64,000 nucleotides of DNA, taken from contig CAWFET010000004.1 of assembly GCA_963815045.1 (NCBI GenBank), positions 1 to 64,000 of the forward strand, in the 5' to 3' direction. Position 1 is the stretch's first letter; each line of letters begins with the position of its first letter. The notes under the pieces were generated by a model. That model had not been told where the DNA came from, ran no database searches, and saw nothing but the letters and a program-made list of their open reading frames with translations. Shown here piece by piece: positions 15,997 through 22,526 of the stretch. This DNA is from DASUPK01 sp963815045. Lineage in GTDB: Bacteria > Actinomycetota > Thermoleophilia > Solirubrobacterales > 70-9. The translations under genes were made by a program, and so were the position numbers.

Positions 15997-16800
15997 TCAG
16001 CCGGTCTCGCCGGCGAGCTCGGCCAGCGCGACCGCGTCGTCGGCGGTCTCCTGGGCCGGGTCCACCACGCCAGCCGGGGGCTCGGCGGAGCCGCCGATGG
16101 GCTCCGGGTCGAACCGGTAGCCGATGCCGAAGTGCGTGTGGATGTAGCGCCAGTTGGCCGAGTGGCGCTGCAGCTTCTGGCGAAGCTTGCGAACGAAGAC
16201 GTCAACCGAGCGGTCGCCGTGAGCCATCGCGTAGCCCCAGACCTTCTGGTAGATCTCCTCGCGCTCGATCACCTGGCCGTGCGCCTCGGCGAGCAGCTGA
16301 AGCAACTCGAACTCCCGGCGAGTCAGGCCGATGCTCTGGCCGCTGACGAAGGCCTGGTACTGGTCCGCACGGATCTCGAGCTCCCCGGTGACCAATGGCC
16401 CGACGTCCTCGCGGGCGGCGGCGCGCTTGCGGCGCCGGACGACCGCCTCGATGCGAGCCATCACCTCTTCCGGATGGGAGGGCTTCCCGATCCAGTCGTC
16501 GGCGCCGAGGCGCAGGCCGCGCACCCTCTGCGCGACCGTCGACTGAGAGGTGCAGACCAGAACGCCGAGACCGGGGATCGCTCCGCAGACCTTCTCGAGA
16601 AACTCCCATCCCTGAGGGCCGAGCACGGTCAGGTCTACAAGCAGGGCGTTCAGCTTCATCGCCACGAGCTCGTCGATCGGCACGCTGCCCGCGAGCACGC
16701 GGTGCTCCCAGCCGGCACTCTCCAGGCGCTTGCCCAGGACGGTGAGGAAAGCGCTGTCATTGTCAATGACAGCCAGCCGTATGCCTGCTTGGTTGTTCAT
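15997..16800 (-). CDS. OmpR/PhoP-family response regulator
   Basis: Phosphorylation-controlled transcription factor of 267 residues. The receiver (residues 7-118) has the acidic pair near 13-15 (DND), phosphoacceptor Asp56 in LLVDLTVLG, Thr84 in VLVCTSQS and Lys106 in WIGKPSHPEEV. The winged helix (about 130-235) has DRSVDVFVRKLRQKLQRH and YIHTHFGIGYRF. A 30-residue acidic tail follows. I chose ATG 16800 with a GAGAGAGGGG site; a longer frame extends upstream without one. The setting beside pst genes and PHO-like boxes makes it the likely PhoP/PhoB equivalent. No sensor kinase gene is in the window. Confidence 0.85.
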   Translation of the reverse strand: MNNQAGIRLAVIDNDSAFLTVLGKRLESAGWEHRVLAGSVPIDELVAMKLNALLVDLTVLGPQGWEFLEKVCGAIPGLGVLVCTSQSTVAQRVRGLRLGADDWIGKPSHPEEVMARIEAVVRRRKRAAAREDVGPLVTGELEIRADQYQAFVSGQSIGLTRREFELLQLLAEAHGQVIEREEIYQKVWGYAMAHGDRSVDVFVRKLRQKLQRHSANWRYIHTHFGIGYRFDPEPIGGSAEPPAGVVDPAQETADDAVALAELAGETG

Positions 16801-16893
16801 CGAGCCCCTCTCTCGTCGCCCTACCCCGGGCGAATTGATGAGACGACCGGATGATAGGTGCGAAGACGGCGCAGCAATCCGCTCGTCAAGCGG

Positions 16894-16911
16894 GTTCACG
16901 GGTTTTTCACA
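16894..16911 (+). promoter_or_regulatory. PHO box-like repeat pointing along the plus strand
   Basis: GTTCACG (16894-16900) and TTTCACA (16905-16911) are 11 bp apart on the plus strand, with a weaker TCGTCAA one unit before. It lies 94 bp upstream of the response regulator start but in the opposite orientation, towards the orphan terminator. It could serve both directions. Confidence 0.5.
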
Positions 16912-17040
16912 AGCAAATGGCGCACTTATGGGCGCCGAGGTGCGTGGCCGCGGGATATGTGAGGCCGTATCGAGATGTTCACACCGGGGGCCTCTCGCAT
17001 GGACAGACTGCTGCTCACTTTCGAGATTCCTCTCTCGTCA

Positions 17041-17082
17041 GCGCGCGCGACCCCTCCCTGCCCCGGGTCGCGCGCTTTTTTT
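17041..17082 (+). terminator. Rho-independent terminator with no upstream gene
   Basis: An 11-bp perfect stem (GCGCGCGACCC/GGGTCGCGCGC, 17041-17051 and 17063-17073) is followed directly by nine T. It is the only textbook terminator with a T run found in the window. It works on the plus strand, and the next upstream plus-strand gene ends at 9556. Confidence 0.8.
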
Positions 17083-17182
17083 TGCCCTCATATGCCGGCA
17101 CCTCCTCCGCTTCGCGTCCGGGGGTGCCGGGTAAGGGCGCGATTGCCCTGGCAACCCGGCCCGGGGGTCGATAATCGCGGGG

Positions 17183-18088
17183 GTGACGCACGGCCACGAC
17201 CACTCCCACGCCATCTCGGCCGACGCCGACAGGCGCAAGCTGGGGATCGCCCTGGCGCTGATCGTCGGCCTGATGGCCGTCGAGGTCGCGGTGGGGATCG
17301 TCGCCCACTCGCTCGCGCTGCTCTCGGACGCCGGCCACATGCTCACCGACGCCGGCGCGATCGGGTTCTCCCTCGTCGCGATCGGGCTGGCGCAGCGGCC
17401 GGCCGAGGGAGCGATGACGTTCGGGCTCAAGCGGGCCGAGATCCTCTCCGCCCAGGCGAACGGCATCACGCTCCTGATCCTGGCCCTGTTCATCGTCTTC
17501 GAAGCGATCAGCCGCCTCGTCTCTCCGCCGGACGTCCGCGCCGGGCTGGTGCTGGGCGTCGCCCTGCTCGGGGTCGTCGTGAACCTGACGGCGAGCTGGA
17601 CCCTCTCGCGGGCCAATCGCGAGAGCCTCAACGTCGAGGGCTCCTACCAGCACATCCTCACCGACCTGTTCGCGTTCATCGGCACCGCGATCGCCGCCGT
17701 CGTCATTCTGCTCACCGGCTTCAACCGGGCCGACCCGATCGCCTCGCTGCTGGTCGCCGGGCTGATGCTGCGCTCCTCCTATGGCCTGCTCCGGGCATCC
17801 GGGCGAATCTTCCTCGAGGCTGCGCCGGAGGGCATCGATCCGAACCAGGTCGGGAACGCTCTGCTCGAGGAGCCGGGCGTGATCGAGGTCCACGACCTGC
17901 ACGTCTGGGAGGTGACGTCCGGCTTCCCCGCCCTCTCGGCGCACGTGCTCGTCAAGCGCGATGCGGACTGCCACCAGGCCCGCTTCAACCTCGCGCACCT
18001 GCTAGCCGAGCGCTTCAACATCGAGCACTCGACCCTCCAGGTCGAGCACGAGGCCGGCGACGAGCTACTTCAGATCAGGTCCGGCTAG
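17183..18088 (+). CDS. Cation diffusion facilitator family transporter
   Basis: A 301-residue CzcD/ZitB-like antiporter that exports zinc or similar divalent cations in exchange for protons. The N-terminus is histidine-rich (HGHDHSHAI). There are six membrane helices, with the two metal-binding motifs LLSDAGHMLTDAG in helix 2 and YQHILTDLFAF in helix 5. A cytoplasmic ferredoxin-like C-terminal domain follows (VIEVHDLHVWEVTSGFPALS). GTG 17183 is the only start that keeps the full N-terminus. The 3' end overlaps the convergent small gene by 14 bp. Confidence 0.92.
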   Translation: MTHGHDHSHAISADADRRKLGIALALIVGLMAVEVAVGIVAHSLALLSDAGHMLTDAGAIGFSLVAIGLAQRPAEGAMTFGLKRAEILSAQANGITLLILALFIVFEAISRLVSPPDVRAGLVLGVALLGVVVNLTASWTLSRANRESLNVEGSYQHILTDLFAFIGTAIAAVVILLTGFNRADPIASLLVAGLMLRSSYGLLRASGRIFLEAAPEGIDPNQVGNALLEEPGVIEVHDLHVWEVTSGFPALSAHVLVKRDADCHQARFNLAHLLAERFNIEHSTLQVEHEAGDELLQIRSG

Positions 18089-18320
18089 GCGGCTCGGGCC
18101 GCTGCTCGCCGGTCTGGAACCAGGCGAAGACGAAGCAGCCCAGGGCGACCACCGCCGCGGCGAGGCCGTGCTTGAAGTGGACGTGGCTCGATCCCGATTC
18201 GTGGCCGGGGAAGAACGAGGGCAGCGACCCCGCGTCGGTCGTCCAGTAGACGACCGCGATCGCCAGGAAGACGATCCCGAGGATCACGGCGGGCCAGATC
18301 AGTTGGGGTCTCTTCGTCAT
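18075..18320 (-). CDS. Small two-helix membrane protein
   Basis: An 81-residue protein with two predicted membrane helices (WPAVILGIVFLAIAVVYW and GLAAAVVALGCFVFAWF) separated by an outer loop rich in Ser, Gly and His (GHESGSSHVHFKHG). I chose ATG 18320 because AGGAGGAGCC sits just upstream. Family unknown. It starts 10 bp after uppP ends on the same strand, so the two are probably co-transcribed. The histidine loop might bind metal, which is a guess. Confidence 0.7.
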   Translation of the reverse strand: MTKRPQLIWPAVILGIVFLAIAVVYWTTDAGSLPSFFPGHESGSSHVHFKHGLAAAVVALGCFVFAWFQTGEQRPEPPSRT

Positions 18321-18330
18321 TTGGCTCCTC

Positions 18331-19203
18331 CTAGCTGAGCGCGAAGGCAATCGTGAGCACGCCGCCCACCACGCAGCAATAGACGGCGAACGGGGTGAGG
18401 CGGTTGGTCTCGAAGAAGCGGAGCAGGAACTTCACGGAGAAATAGGCGGTGACGGCGGCGCAGAGCGCCCCCACCAATGCCTGGCCACGGACGTGATCGC
18501 CCTGGGACCCGAGCAGCTCGGGCAGCTTCAGGAGCCCCGCGGCGCCGATGATCGGCGTGGCCAGCAGGAAGGCGAAGCGGGCCGCCTCCTCGTTGGAGAG
18601 GCCCGCGAGCAGGCCTCCGCTCATGCTCGCTCCCGAGCGGGAGAGCCCCGGGATCAGCGCGAGCGCCTGCGCCGTCCCGATACCGACGGCGTCGCGGAAG
18701 CTGAGGGAGCGGGCGATCACCTCGTCCGAGCGGATGCTCTCCTCGGAGCGAACGGGCGCCCGGCGCCGCAGCGCCTCGGCGCCGAACAGCATCAGGCCGT
18801 TGACGAACAGGAAGATCGCGGCGGTCTCGGTCGAGGCGAACAGGCTTCGCAGCGGGTGCTCGAGCAGCAGGCCGAGCAGGCCGGCGGGAATCGTGCCGAT
18901 GACGAGCAGCCAGCCCAGCTTCGCGTCGGTGTCGTCGGGTGCGATGTAGCGGTCGCGGAGCGAGCGGCCGAGGCCCTTGATGATCCGAACCCAGTCCTTG
19001 AGGAAGAAGAAGAACAGGACGATTGCGGTCGCGCAATGAGTCGCCACGAGGAAGCTCAGGAAGTAGTCGTCGTTCTGGTGGATGTCCCAGCCGAAGATGC
19101 GCGGAAGAACGACGCTGTGGCCGAGGCTCGAGATCGGGAAGAGCTCGCTGATGCCCTGGAGAAGGCCGAGGACGATTGCCTGGAAGTAGGAGATCGGGTC
19201 CAT
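18331..19203 (-). CDS. uppP: Undecaprenyl-diphosphatase UppP (BacA family)
   Basis: Membrane phosphatase of 290 residues that recycles undecaprenyl diphosphate for peptidoglycan and other wall polymers; overproduction is known to give bacitracin resistance. The first motif is GISELFPISSLGH, a variant of the usual GxTEFLPISSxGH. The second, catalytic motif is ALIPGLSRSGASMSGGLLAG. About eight helices, ending GGVLTIAFALS. It forms a cell-envelope neighbourhood with the M23 peptidase at 19577, which is divergently oriented. Confidence 0.93.
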   Translation of the reverse strand: MDPISYFQAIVLGLLQGISELFPISSLGHSVVLPRIFGWDIHQNDDYFLSFLVATHCATAIVLFFFFLKDWVRIIKGLGRSLRDRYIAPDDTDAKLGWLLVIGTIPAGLLGLLLEHPLRSLFASTETAAIFLFVNGLMLFGAEALRRRAPVRSEESIRSDEVIARSLSFRDAVGIGTAQALALIPGLSRSGASMSGGLLAGLSNEEAARFAFLLATPIIGAAGLLKLPELLGSQGDHVRGQALVGALCAAVTAYFSVKFLLRFFETNRLTPFAVYCCVVGGVLTIAFALS

Positions 19204-19309
19204 GCCGGGGGCCCCGCCGGAGGGCGAGAGGCGAGCATCCTAGGCGACCAGGGCGGAACTTCGCGTAAGCCGGCTCTTAGCTTCTGGCCAGTGCGTTAGA
19301 TTGCCCGCG

Positions 19310-19564
19310 ATGCGCAAGTTGTCTCGTCGTCTGCTCCCACCGCTCCTCGCCCTGGCGGGGCTGCTGGTGCTCTCGCCCGCGGCGATGGCCGCCGACGGCG
19401 TGGGCACCTACGGGCGCACCAACGACAAGGTGGTCACCTTCTTCGCCTTCGGGCTGATCGCGTTCTTCGCGATCCTGGTGACGGTCCTCTCTCTCATTCA
19501 GATGCGGCTCGACAACCGCAAGGAGAGGCGGACCAAGGACCTCGAACGACTCGGAAGTCGTTAG
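19310..19564 (+). CDS. Small secreted or inserted membrane protein
   Basis: An 84-residue protein. MRKLSRRLLPPLLALAGLLV followed by SPAAMAADGVG looks like a cleavable signal peptide (AMA site), followed by a short polar stretch (TYGRTNDKVV), one membrane helix (FFAFGLIAFFAILVTVLSLI) and a charged cytoplasmic tail (RLDNRKERRTKDLERLG). The layout resembles small subunits that sit beside larger envelope enzymes, but I do not recognise the family. ATG 19310 is taken as the start. It ends 12 bp before the M23 peptidase, which suggests co-expression. Confidence 0.7.
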   Translation: MRKLSRRLLPPLLALAGLLVLSPAAMAADGVGTYGRTNDKVVTFFAFGLIAFFAILVTVLSLIQMRLDNRKERRTKDLERLGSR

Positions 19565-19576
19565 CCCCGGCTCTGT

Positions 19577-20698
19577 ATGGGGCCGGCCCGGGACGATCGG
19601 ATCGTCGACGCGCAGCCGCACCCGGAGACGGGTGTTGACGGAGGCGCCGGCCTAGGCTCCTCCCAGGCTGAGGTGATCCCGCTGCGCCCGCGCGAGCCAC
19701 TCGCCGAGCGGCTCGAGCGCGAACGCCTCGAGCGGAAGCGGATCGAGCGGGAGCGGCGCGCGCTGATCGAGCGCGAGCGTGCCGAGCGGGAGCGCGCCGA
19801 CAGGGAGCTCAGGGAGCGTCGCCGCCGTGAGCGGGCGGAGAGGCTCCGCCGGGATCGCGAGGCTCTGCGCGCTCGGCCGAGGAGAGCCCGCCCCACGCAG
19901 ACGCGGCCCGCACCGGCGCGGCCCAAGCCGGCTTCGGCGCAACCCAGACCGGCTTCGGCGCAACCCAGGCCGGCTTCGGCGCGGGTCGAGCCCGGGGTCC
20001 AGGGGCCGGTCAGGAAGCGGGTTCGAGCTGCGGAGAATCGCCGGCGGGTCGCCACCCGCCGCAGAGGGCTGCTCTGGCCGACCGCGAAGGCCGGTGTGGC
20101 GATCACCGTCGCCCTCGCCCTCGGCGCCGGGCTGGGATCGGTGCTCGGCCTGCCCGTTCCGGGGCTCGATCGGACGGTCGGCAGCGTCCCTCTCCTCAAC
20201 AGCGCCTCGATCTTCGGCATCGACCCCGGGACCCCGACCGGCCTCGTCCGTGGATACGTCTTCCCGATCCTGGGGCCTCACGACTTCGGCGACAAGATCG
20301 CCCGCTTCGGCGCGCCCCGCTCGGGCCACATCCACCAGGGCCAGGACGTCTTCGCCAAGACCGGGACGCCGGAGGTCGCCGTACATGACGGCATCGTGGT
20401 CGACCGCGGCAAGACCAGCGACCCGGACGACGGAGGGCGGGGCAACTACGTCGTCCTCTACAGCCAGCCCGACAATCACAGCTTCGTCTACATGCACATG
20501 CTGAAGCCCTCCCCCGTGCAGCTCGGCGACAGGGTGCACTCGGGCGAGGTAGTCGGTCAGCTCGGCTGCACCGGCAGCTGCGACGGGCCGCACCTCCACT
20601 TCGAGGTCCGAATCGGAAAGGCCTCGCTCGGCGCGGACACGAAGCCGGTCGATCCACTGCCGTTCCTGAAGCAGTGGCCGCAGTCCACTCCGGGTTAG
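19577..20698 (+). CDS. M23 family metallopeptidase with an arginine/glutamate-rich helix and a membrane anchor
   Basis: A 373-residue LytM-type endopeptidase of the cell wall. Residues about 40-110 are a highly charged Glu/Arg helix, probably a cytoplasmic coiled coil. A proline/alanine repeat follows (encoded by three 21-bp direct repeats), then one membrane helix near 170-190 (AGVAITVALALGAGLGSVLG). The peptidase domain has the zinc motifs GHIHQGQD and GPHLHFEV plus VVLYSQPDNHSFVYMHML. All expected zinc ligands (HxxxD, HxH) are present, so it should be active. The long internal helix is unusual and could tie wall cleavage to a cytoplasmic partner, which is an inference. Confidence 0.88.
   Translation: MGPARDDRIVDAQPHPETGVDGGAGLGSSQAEVIPLRPREPLAERLERERLERKRIERERRALIERERAERERADRELRERRRRERAERLRRDREALRARPRRARPTQTRPAPARPKPASAQPRPASAQPRPASARVEPGVQGPVRKRVRAAENRRRVATRRRGLLWPTAKAGVAITVALALGAGLGSVLGLPVPGLDRTVGSVPLLNSASIFGIDPGTPTGLVRGYVFPILGPHDFGDKIARFGAPRSGHIHQGQDVFAKTGTPEVAVHDGIVVDRGKTSDPDDGGRGNYVVLYSQPDNHSFVYMHMLKPSPVQLGDRVHSGEVVGQLGCTGSCDGPHLHFEVRIGKASLGADTKPVDPLPFLKQWPQSTPG
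19928..19983 (+). repeat. Tandem 21-bp repeat inside the M23 peptidase gene
   Basis: Copies starting with CCGGCTTCGGCGCA begin at 19928, 19949 and 19970, each 21 bp apart, the last one partial. They encode a KPASAQPRPASAQPRPASA stretch, a flexible linker. The number of copies may vary between strains. Confidence 0.8.
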
Positions 20699-20708
20699 GA
20701 TCGCGGCC

Positions 20709-21497
20709 ATGCCCGAGGTCACCTATGAGCGGCGGGGAGCCGCCGGGGTGCTCACCATCGACCGTCCCGATCGACGCAACGCCGTCGACCCGGCGACCGC
20801 CGACCAGCTGCTCGAGGCCTACCGCGAGTTCGAAGGCGACGACGAGGCCCGCGTCCTGATCCTCACCGGCGCCGGCGATGCGGCCTTCTGCGCGGGCGCC
20901 GATCTCAAGTCGGTCGCCGCCGCAATGGATGACCAGGGCATCGCCGAACAGTGGCTGAAGCCCCGCCCCCATGGCCCGCTTGGCTTCACCCGGATCACCT
21001 CGCCGAAACCGACGATCGCGGCGATCTCGGGTTACGCCCTCGCCGGAGGGCTGGAGCTCGCGCTCTGGTGCGACCTGCGGATCGGGACGCAGACGGCCAA
21101 GCTCGGCTTCCCCGAGCGCCGCTGGGGCGTCCCGCTGATCGACGGCGGCACCCAGCGGCTGCCGCGAGTGGTCGGCATGGGCCGCGCGCTCGACCTGATC
21201 ATCACCGGCCGGATCGTCGAGGCCGAGGAGGCGCTCGCAATGGGACTGCTCACCGAGGTCGTCGCCCCGGGCAAGCACCTGGACCGGGCGCTGGAGATGG
21301 CCGAGGGCCTGGCCCAGTTCCCGCAGGAGACGATGCTCGCCGACCGGCGCTCGGCGCTGGAGGGGTTCTCGCTCTCGCTGGAGGAGGGCCTCGCCCGTGA
21401 AGCGGAGATCGGCGGAGCCACCAGCGGCGTCGGCGTGCAGGGCGCGGCCCGCTTCGCCGCCGGCGAGGGTCGCGGCGGCAAGGGCGCCGGGGTCTAG
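20709..21497 (+). CDS. Enoyl-CoA hydratase/isomerase family protein (crotonase fold)
   Basis: A 262-residue crotonase. The first oxyanion-hole segment is FCAGADLKSVAAAMDD and the second is ISGYALAGGLELALWCDLRI. A glutamate in the later helix (LGFPERRWGVPLIDGGTQRL) fits a hydratase or isomerase, though the exact substrate cannot be read from the sequence. Beta-oxidation or side-chain breakdown is the likely pathway. ATG 20709 starts 10 bp after the M23 stop. The gene ends nine bases before the first hairpin repeat of the AbiEi-DUF559 element. Confidence 0.9.
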   Translation: MPEVTYERRGAAGVLTIDRPDRRNAVDPATADQLLEAYREFEGDDEARVLILTGAGDAAFCAGADLKSVAAAMDDQGIAEQWLKPRPHGPLGFTRITSPKPTIAAISGYALAGGLELALWCDLRIGTQTAKLGFPERRWGVPLIDGGTQRLPRVVGMGRALDLIITGRIVEAEEALAMGLLTEVVAPGKHLDRALEMAEGLAQFPQETMLADRRSALEGFSLSLEEGLAREAEIGGATSGVGVQGAARFAAGEGRGGKGAGV

Positions 21498-21505
21498 CCC
21501 GGACC

Positions 21506-21544
21506 TCGAGCACTTTCCCGGCTCAGAGCCGGGTAATCGCTCAG
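21506..21544. repeat. 39-bp hairpin direct repeat, copy at the 3' end of the AbiEi-DUF559 gene
   Basis: Matches 22450-22488 at 33 of 39 positions in the same orientation. The stem is CCCGGCT-CAG-AGCCGGG. The minus-strand stop codon of the AbiEi-DUF559 gene (21541-21543) lies inside it. The flanks TCGAGCAC and ATCGCTCAG are conserved in both copies. Confidence 0.85.
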
Positions 21545-22470
21545 GGTTGCGTCAGAACTGCCCGGAGCGTGGAGATGACACGCTCGGGCTCGTATTGCAC
21601 CTGGCCGTGCGTGAACCGCAGGACTGTGAAGCCGGCAGCGACATGCGCCTGGTCTCGGGCCAGATCCTTGGATTGCTGTGTCGGTGTTCGGTGGTAGCGA
21701 AGCCCGTCGGTCTCCACGATCAGCTCCAGCCCAGGCCAGTAGAAGTCGACCCGATAGCCGTTCACTCGTTGCTGGGTATGCGGCGCCGGCAACCGGGCCC
21801 GGCGAACCAAGCGAAGGAAGCGCCGCTCGAGGTCCGATTCGGTCAGTTGGTAGGTCGCTCGATCGAGGACTCGCCGCAGAGCGGGCACGCCCGCCACGCT
21901 CCGATACCGGTCGAGCTCGGACCGCAATCGCTCGGGATCGATCAGGTCCAGCTTGTCGGCCGCATTCACTGCCGCTTCGAGCTGTCCGGGCCGGAGAAGC
22001 GTGGCGAGATCCAGCAGAGTCAGGCACGCGCATGTGACCGGAATCCCATCGCGCAGAGTGAGATCGGATGACTCCAACCTGCTCCGCCGATGCACTCGGA
22101 CGCCGGCGAGCCGATGACTCTTGCAGGCCCGCACCGAGACGTGAATCAGCGACGGGCGGTCGACCCCTCCTTCACTGCCGCTGTTCGGTCCCAGCATCCC
22201 CCAGAGAACCCCCGCACTGAGATGGCTGAGAACGGCCCCGTCACCACAGGCCAAGACCGCGGCCCACCACCAGCCCCGGCGGCTCAGCTTCGGCCGGCCC
22301 ACCGCGTACACGCCGCGCCAGAGTCGAAAGAGGCGGCCGCGAGCGATTCGCCCATCGATCTCGTCCGAGCTCAAACCGGCACCCAGGAGCTGTCCACGGG
22401 TCACGACGCCGTGCTGCGTATCGGCCAGACGCCAGATCCCGACCGAAGTTCGAGCACCTACCTGGCTCAC
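21541..22470 (-). CDS. AbiEi-type winged-helix plus DUF559 (Vsr-like nuclease fold) protein
   Basis: A 309-residue protein. Residues about 8-60 (VVTRGQLLGAGLSSDEIDGR, then LWRGVYAVG) form the winged helix seen in AbiEi antitoxins. Residues about 210-305 match DUF559, a PD-(D/E)xK nuclease fold: Asp242 in GYRVDFYWPG, Glu253 and Asp255 in LIVETDG, His260, then KDLARDQ and VLRFTHGQV. Such fusions are known as abundant paralogues in actinobacterial genomes, with no established function. There is no partner toxin next to it. GTG 22470 lies in the loop of one flanking hairpin and the stop lies in the other, so the gene and its repeats look like one unit. It separates the crotonase from the anchor-domain gene. 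Confidence 0.85.
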   Translation of the reverse strand: MSQVGARTSVGIWRLADTQHGVVTRGQLLGAGLSSDEIDGRIARGRLFRLWRGVYAVGRPKLSRRGWWWAAVLACGDGAVLSHLSAGVLWGMLGPNSGSEGGVDRPSLIHVSVRACKSHRLAGVRVHRRSRLESSDLTLRDGIPVTCACLTLLDLATLLRPGQLEAAVNAADKLDLIDPERLRSELDRYRSVAGVPALRRVLDRATYQLTESDLERRFLRLVRRARLPAPHTQQRVNGYRVDFYWPGLELIVETDGLRYHRTPTQQSKDLARDQAHVAAGFTVLRFTHGQVQYEPERVISTLRAVLTQP

Positions 22471-22488
22471 AGCCAGGTGATCGCTCAG
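22450..22488. repeat. 39-bp hairpin direct repeat, copy at the 5' end of the AbiEi-DUF559 gene
   Basis: The stem is CCTGGCT-CAC-AGCCAGG. Relative to the other copy, the third pair changes from C-G to T-A on both arms, which keeps the stem intact. The GTG start codon of the gene (22470-22468) sits in the loop. Confidence 0.85.
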
Positions 22489-22526
22489 CTTTCGAGACTC
22501 GCCCCTTCGGAGCGGTGTTCAGGACC

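Larger units (their letters stand above)
16801..17182 (+). ncRNA. Candidate small RNA transcribed between the PHO-like box and an intrinsic terminator
   Basis: This 382-bp gap has no convincing gene on either strand. It holds a plus-strand PHO-like box (16894-16911), a possible -10 (CTTATG, 16925-16930) and a strong plus-strand intrinsic terminator (17041-17082). A transcript of roughly 110-150 bases from about 16935 to 17082 would fit. Candidate small frames from ATG 16928 or ATG 16999 do not close before the terminator. The existence of the RNA is inferred. Confidence 0.4.

Noticed and set aside
19928..19983. CRISPR-like repeats
   Set aside because: Three directly adjacent 21-bp units without spacers inside a coding region. 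They encode a Pro/Ala linker.
21541..22470. AbiEi domain read as part of a type IV toxin-antitoxin pair
   Set aside because: There is no AbiEii-like nucleotidyltransferase on either side. The flanking genes are a crotonase and a secreted protein, and the C-terminus is a nuclease-like DUF559.
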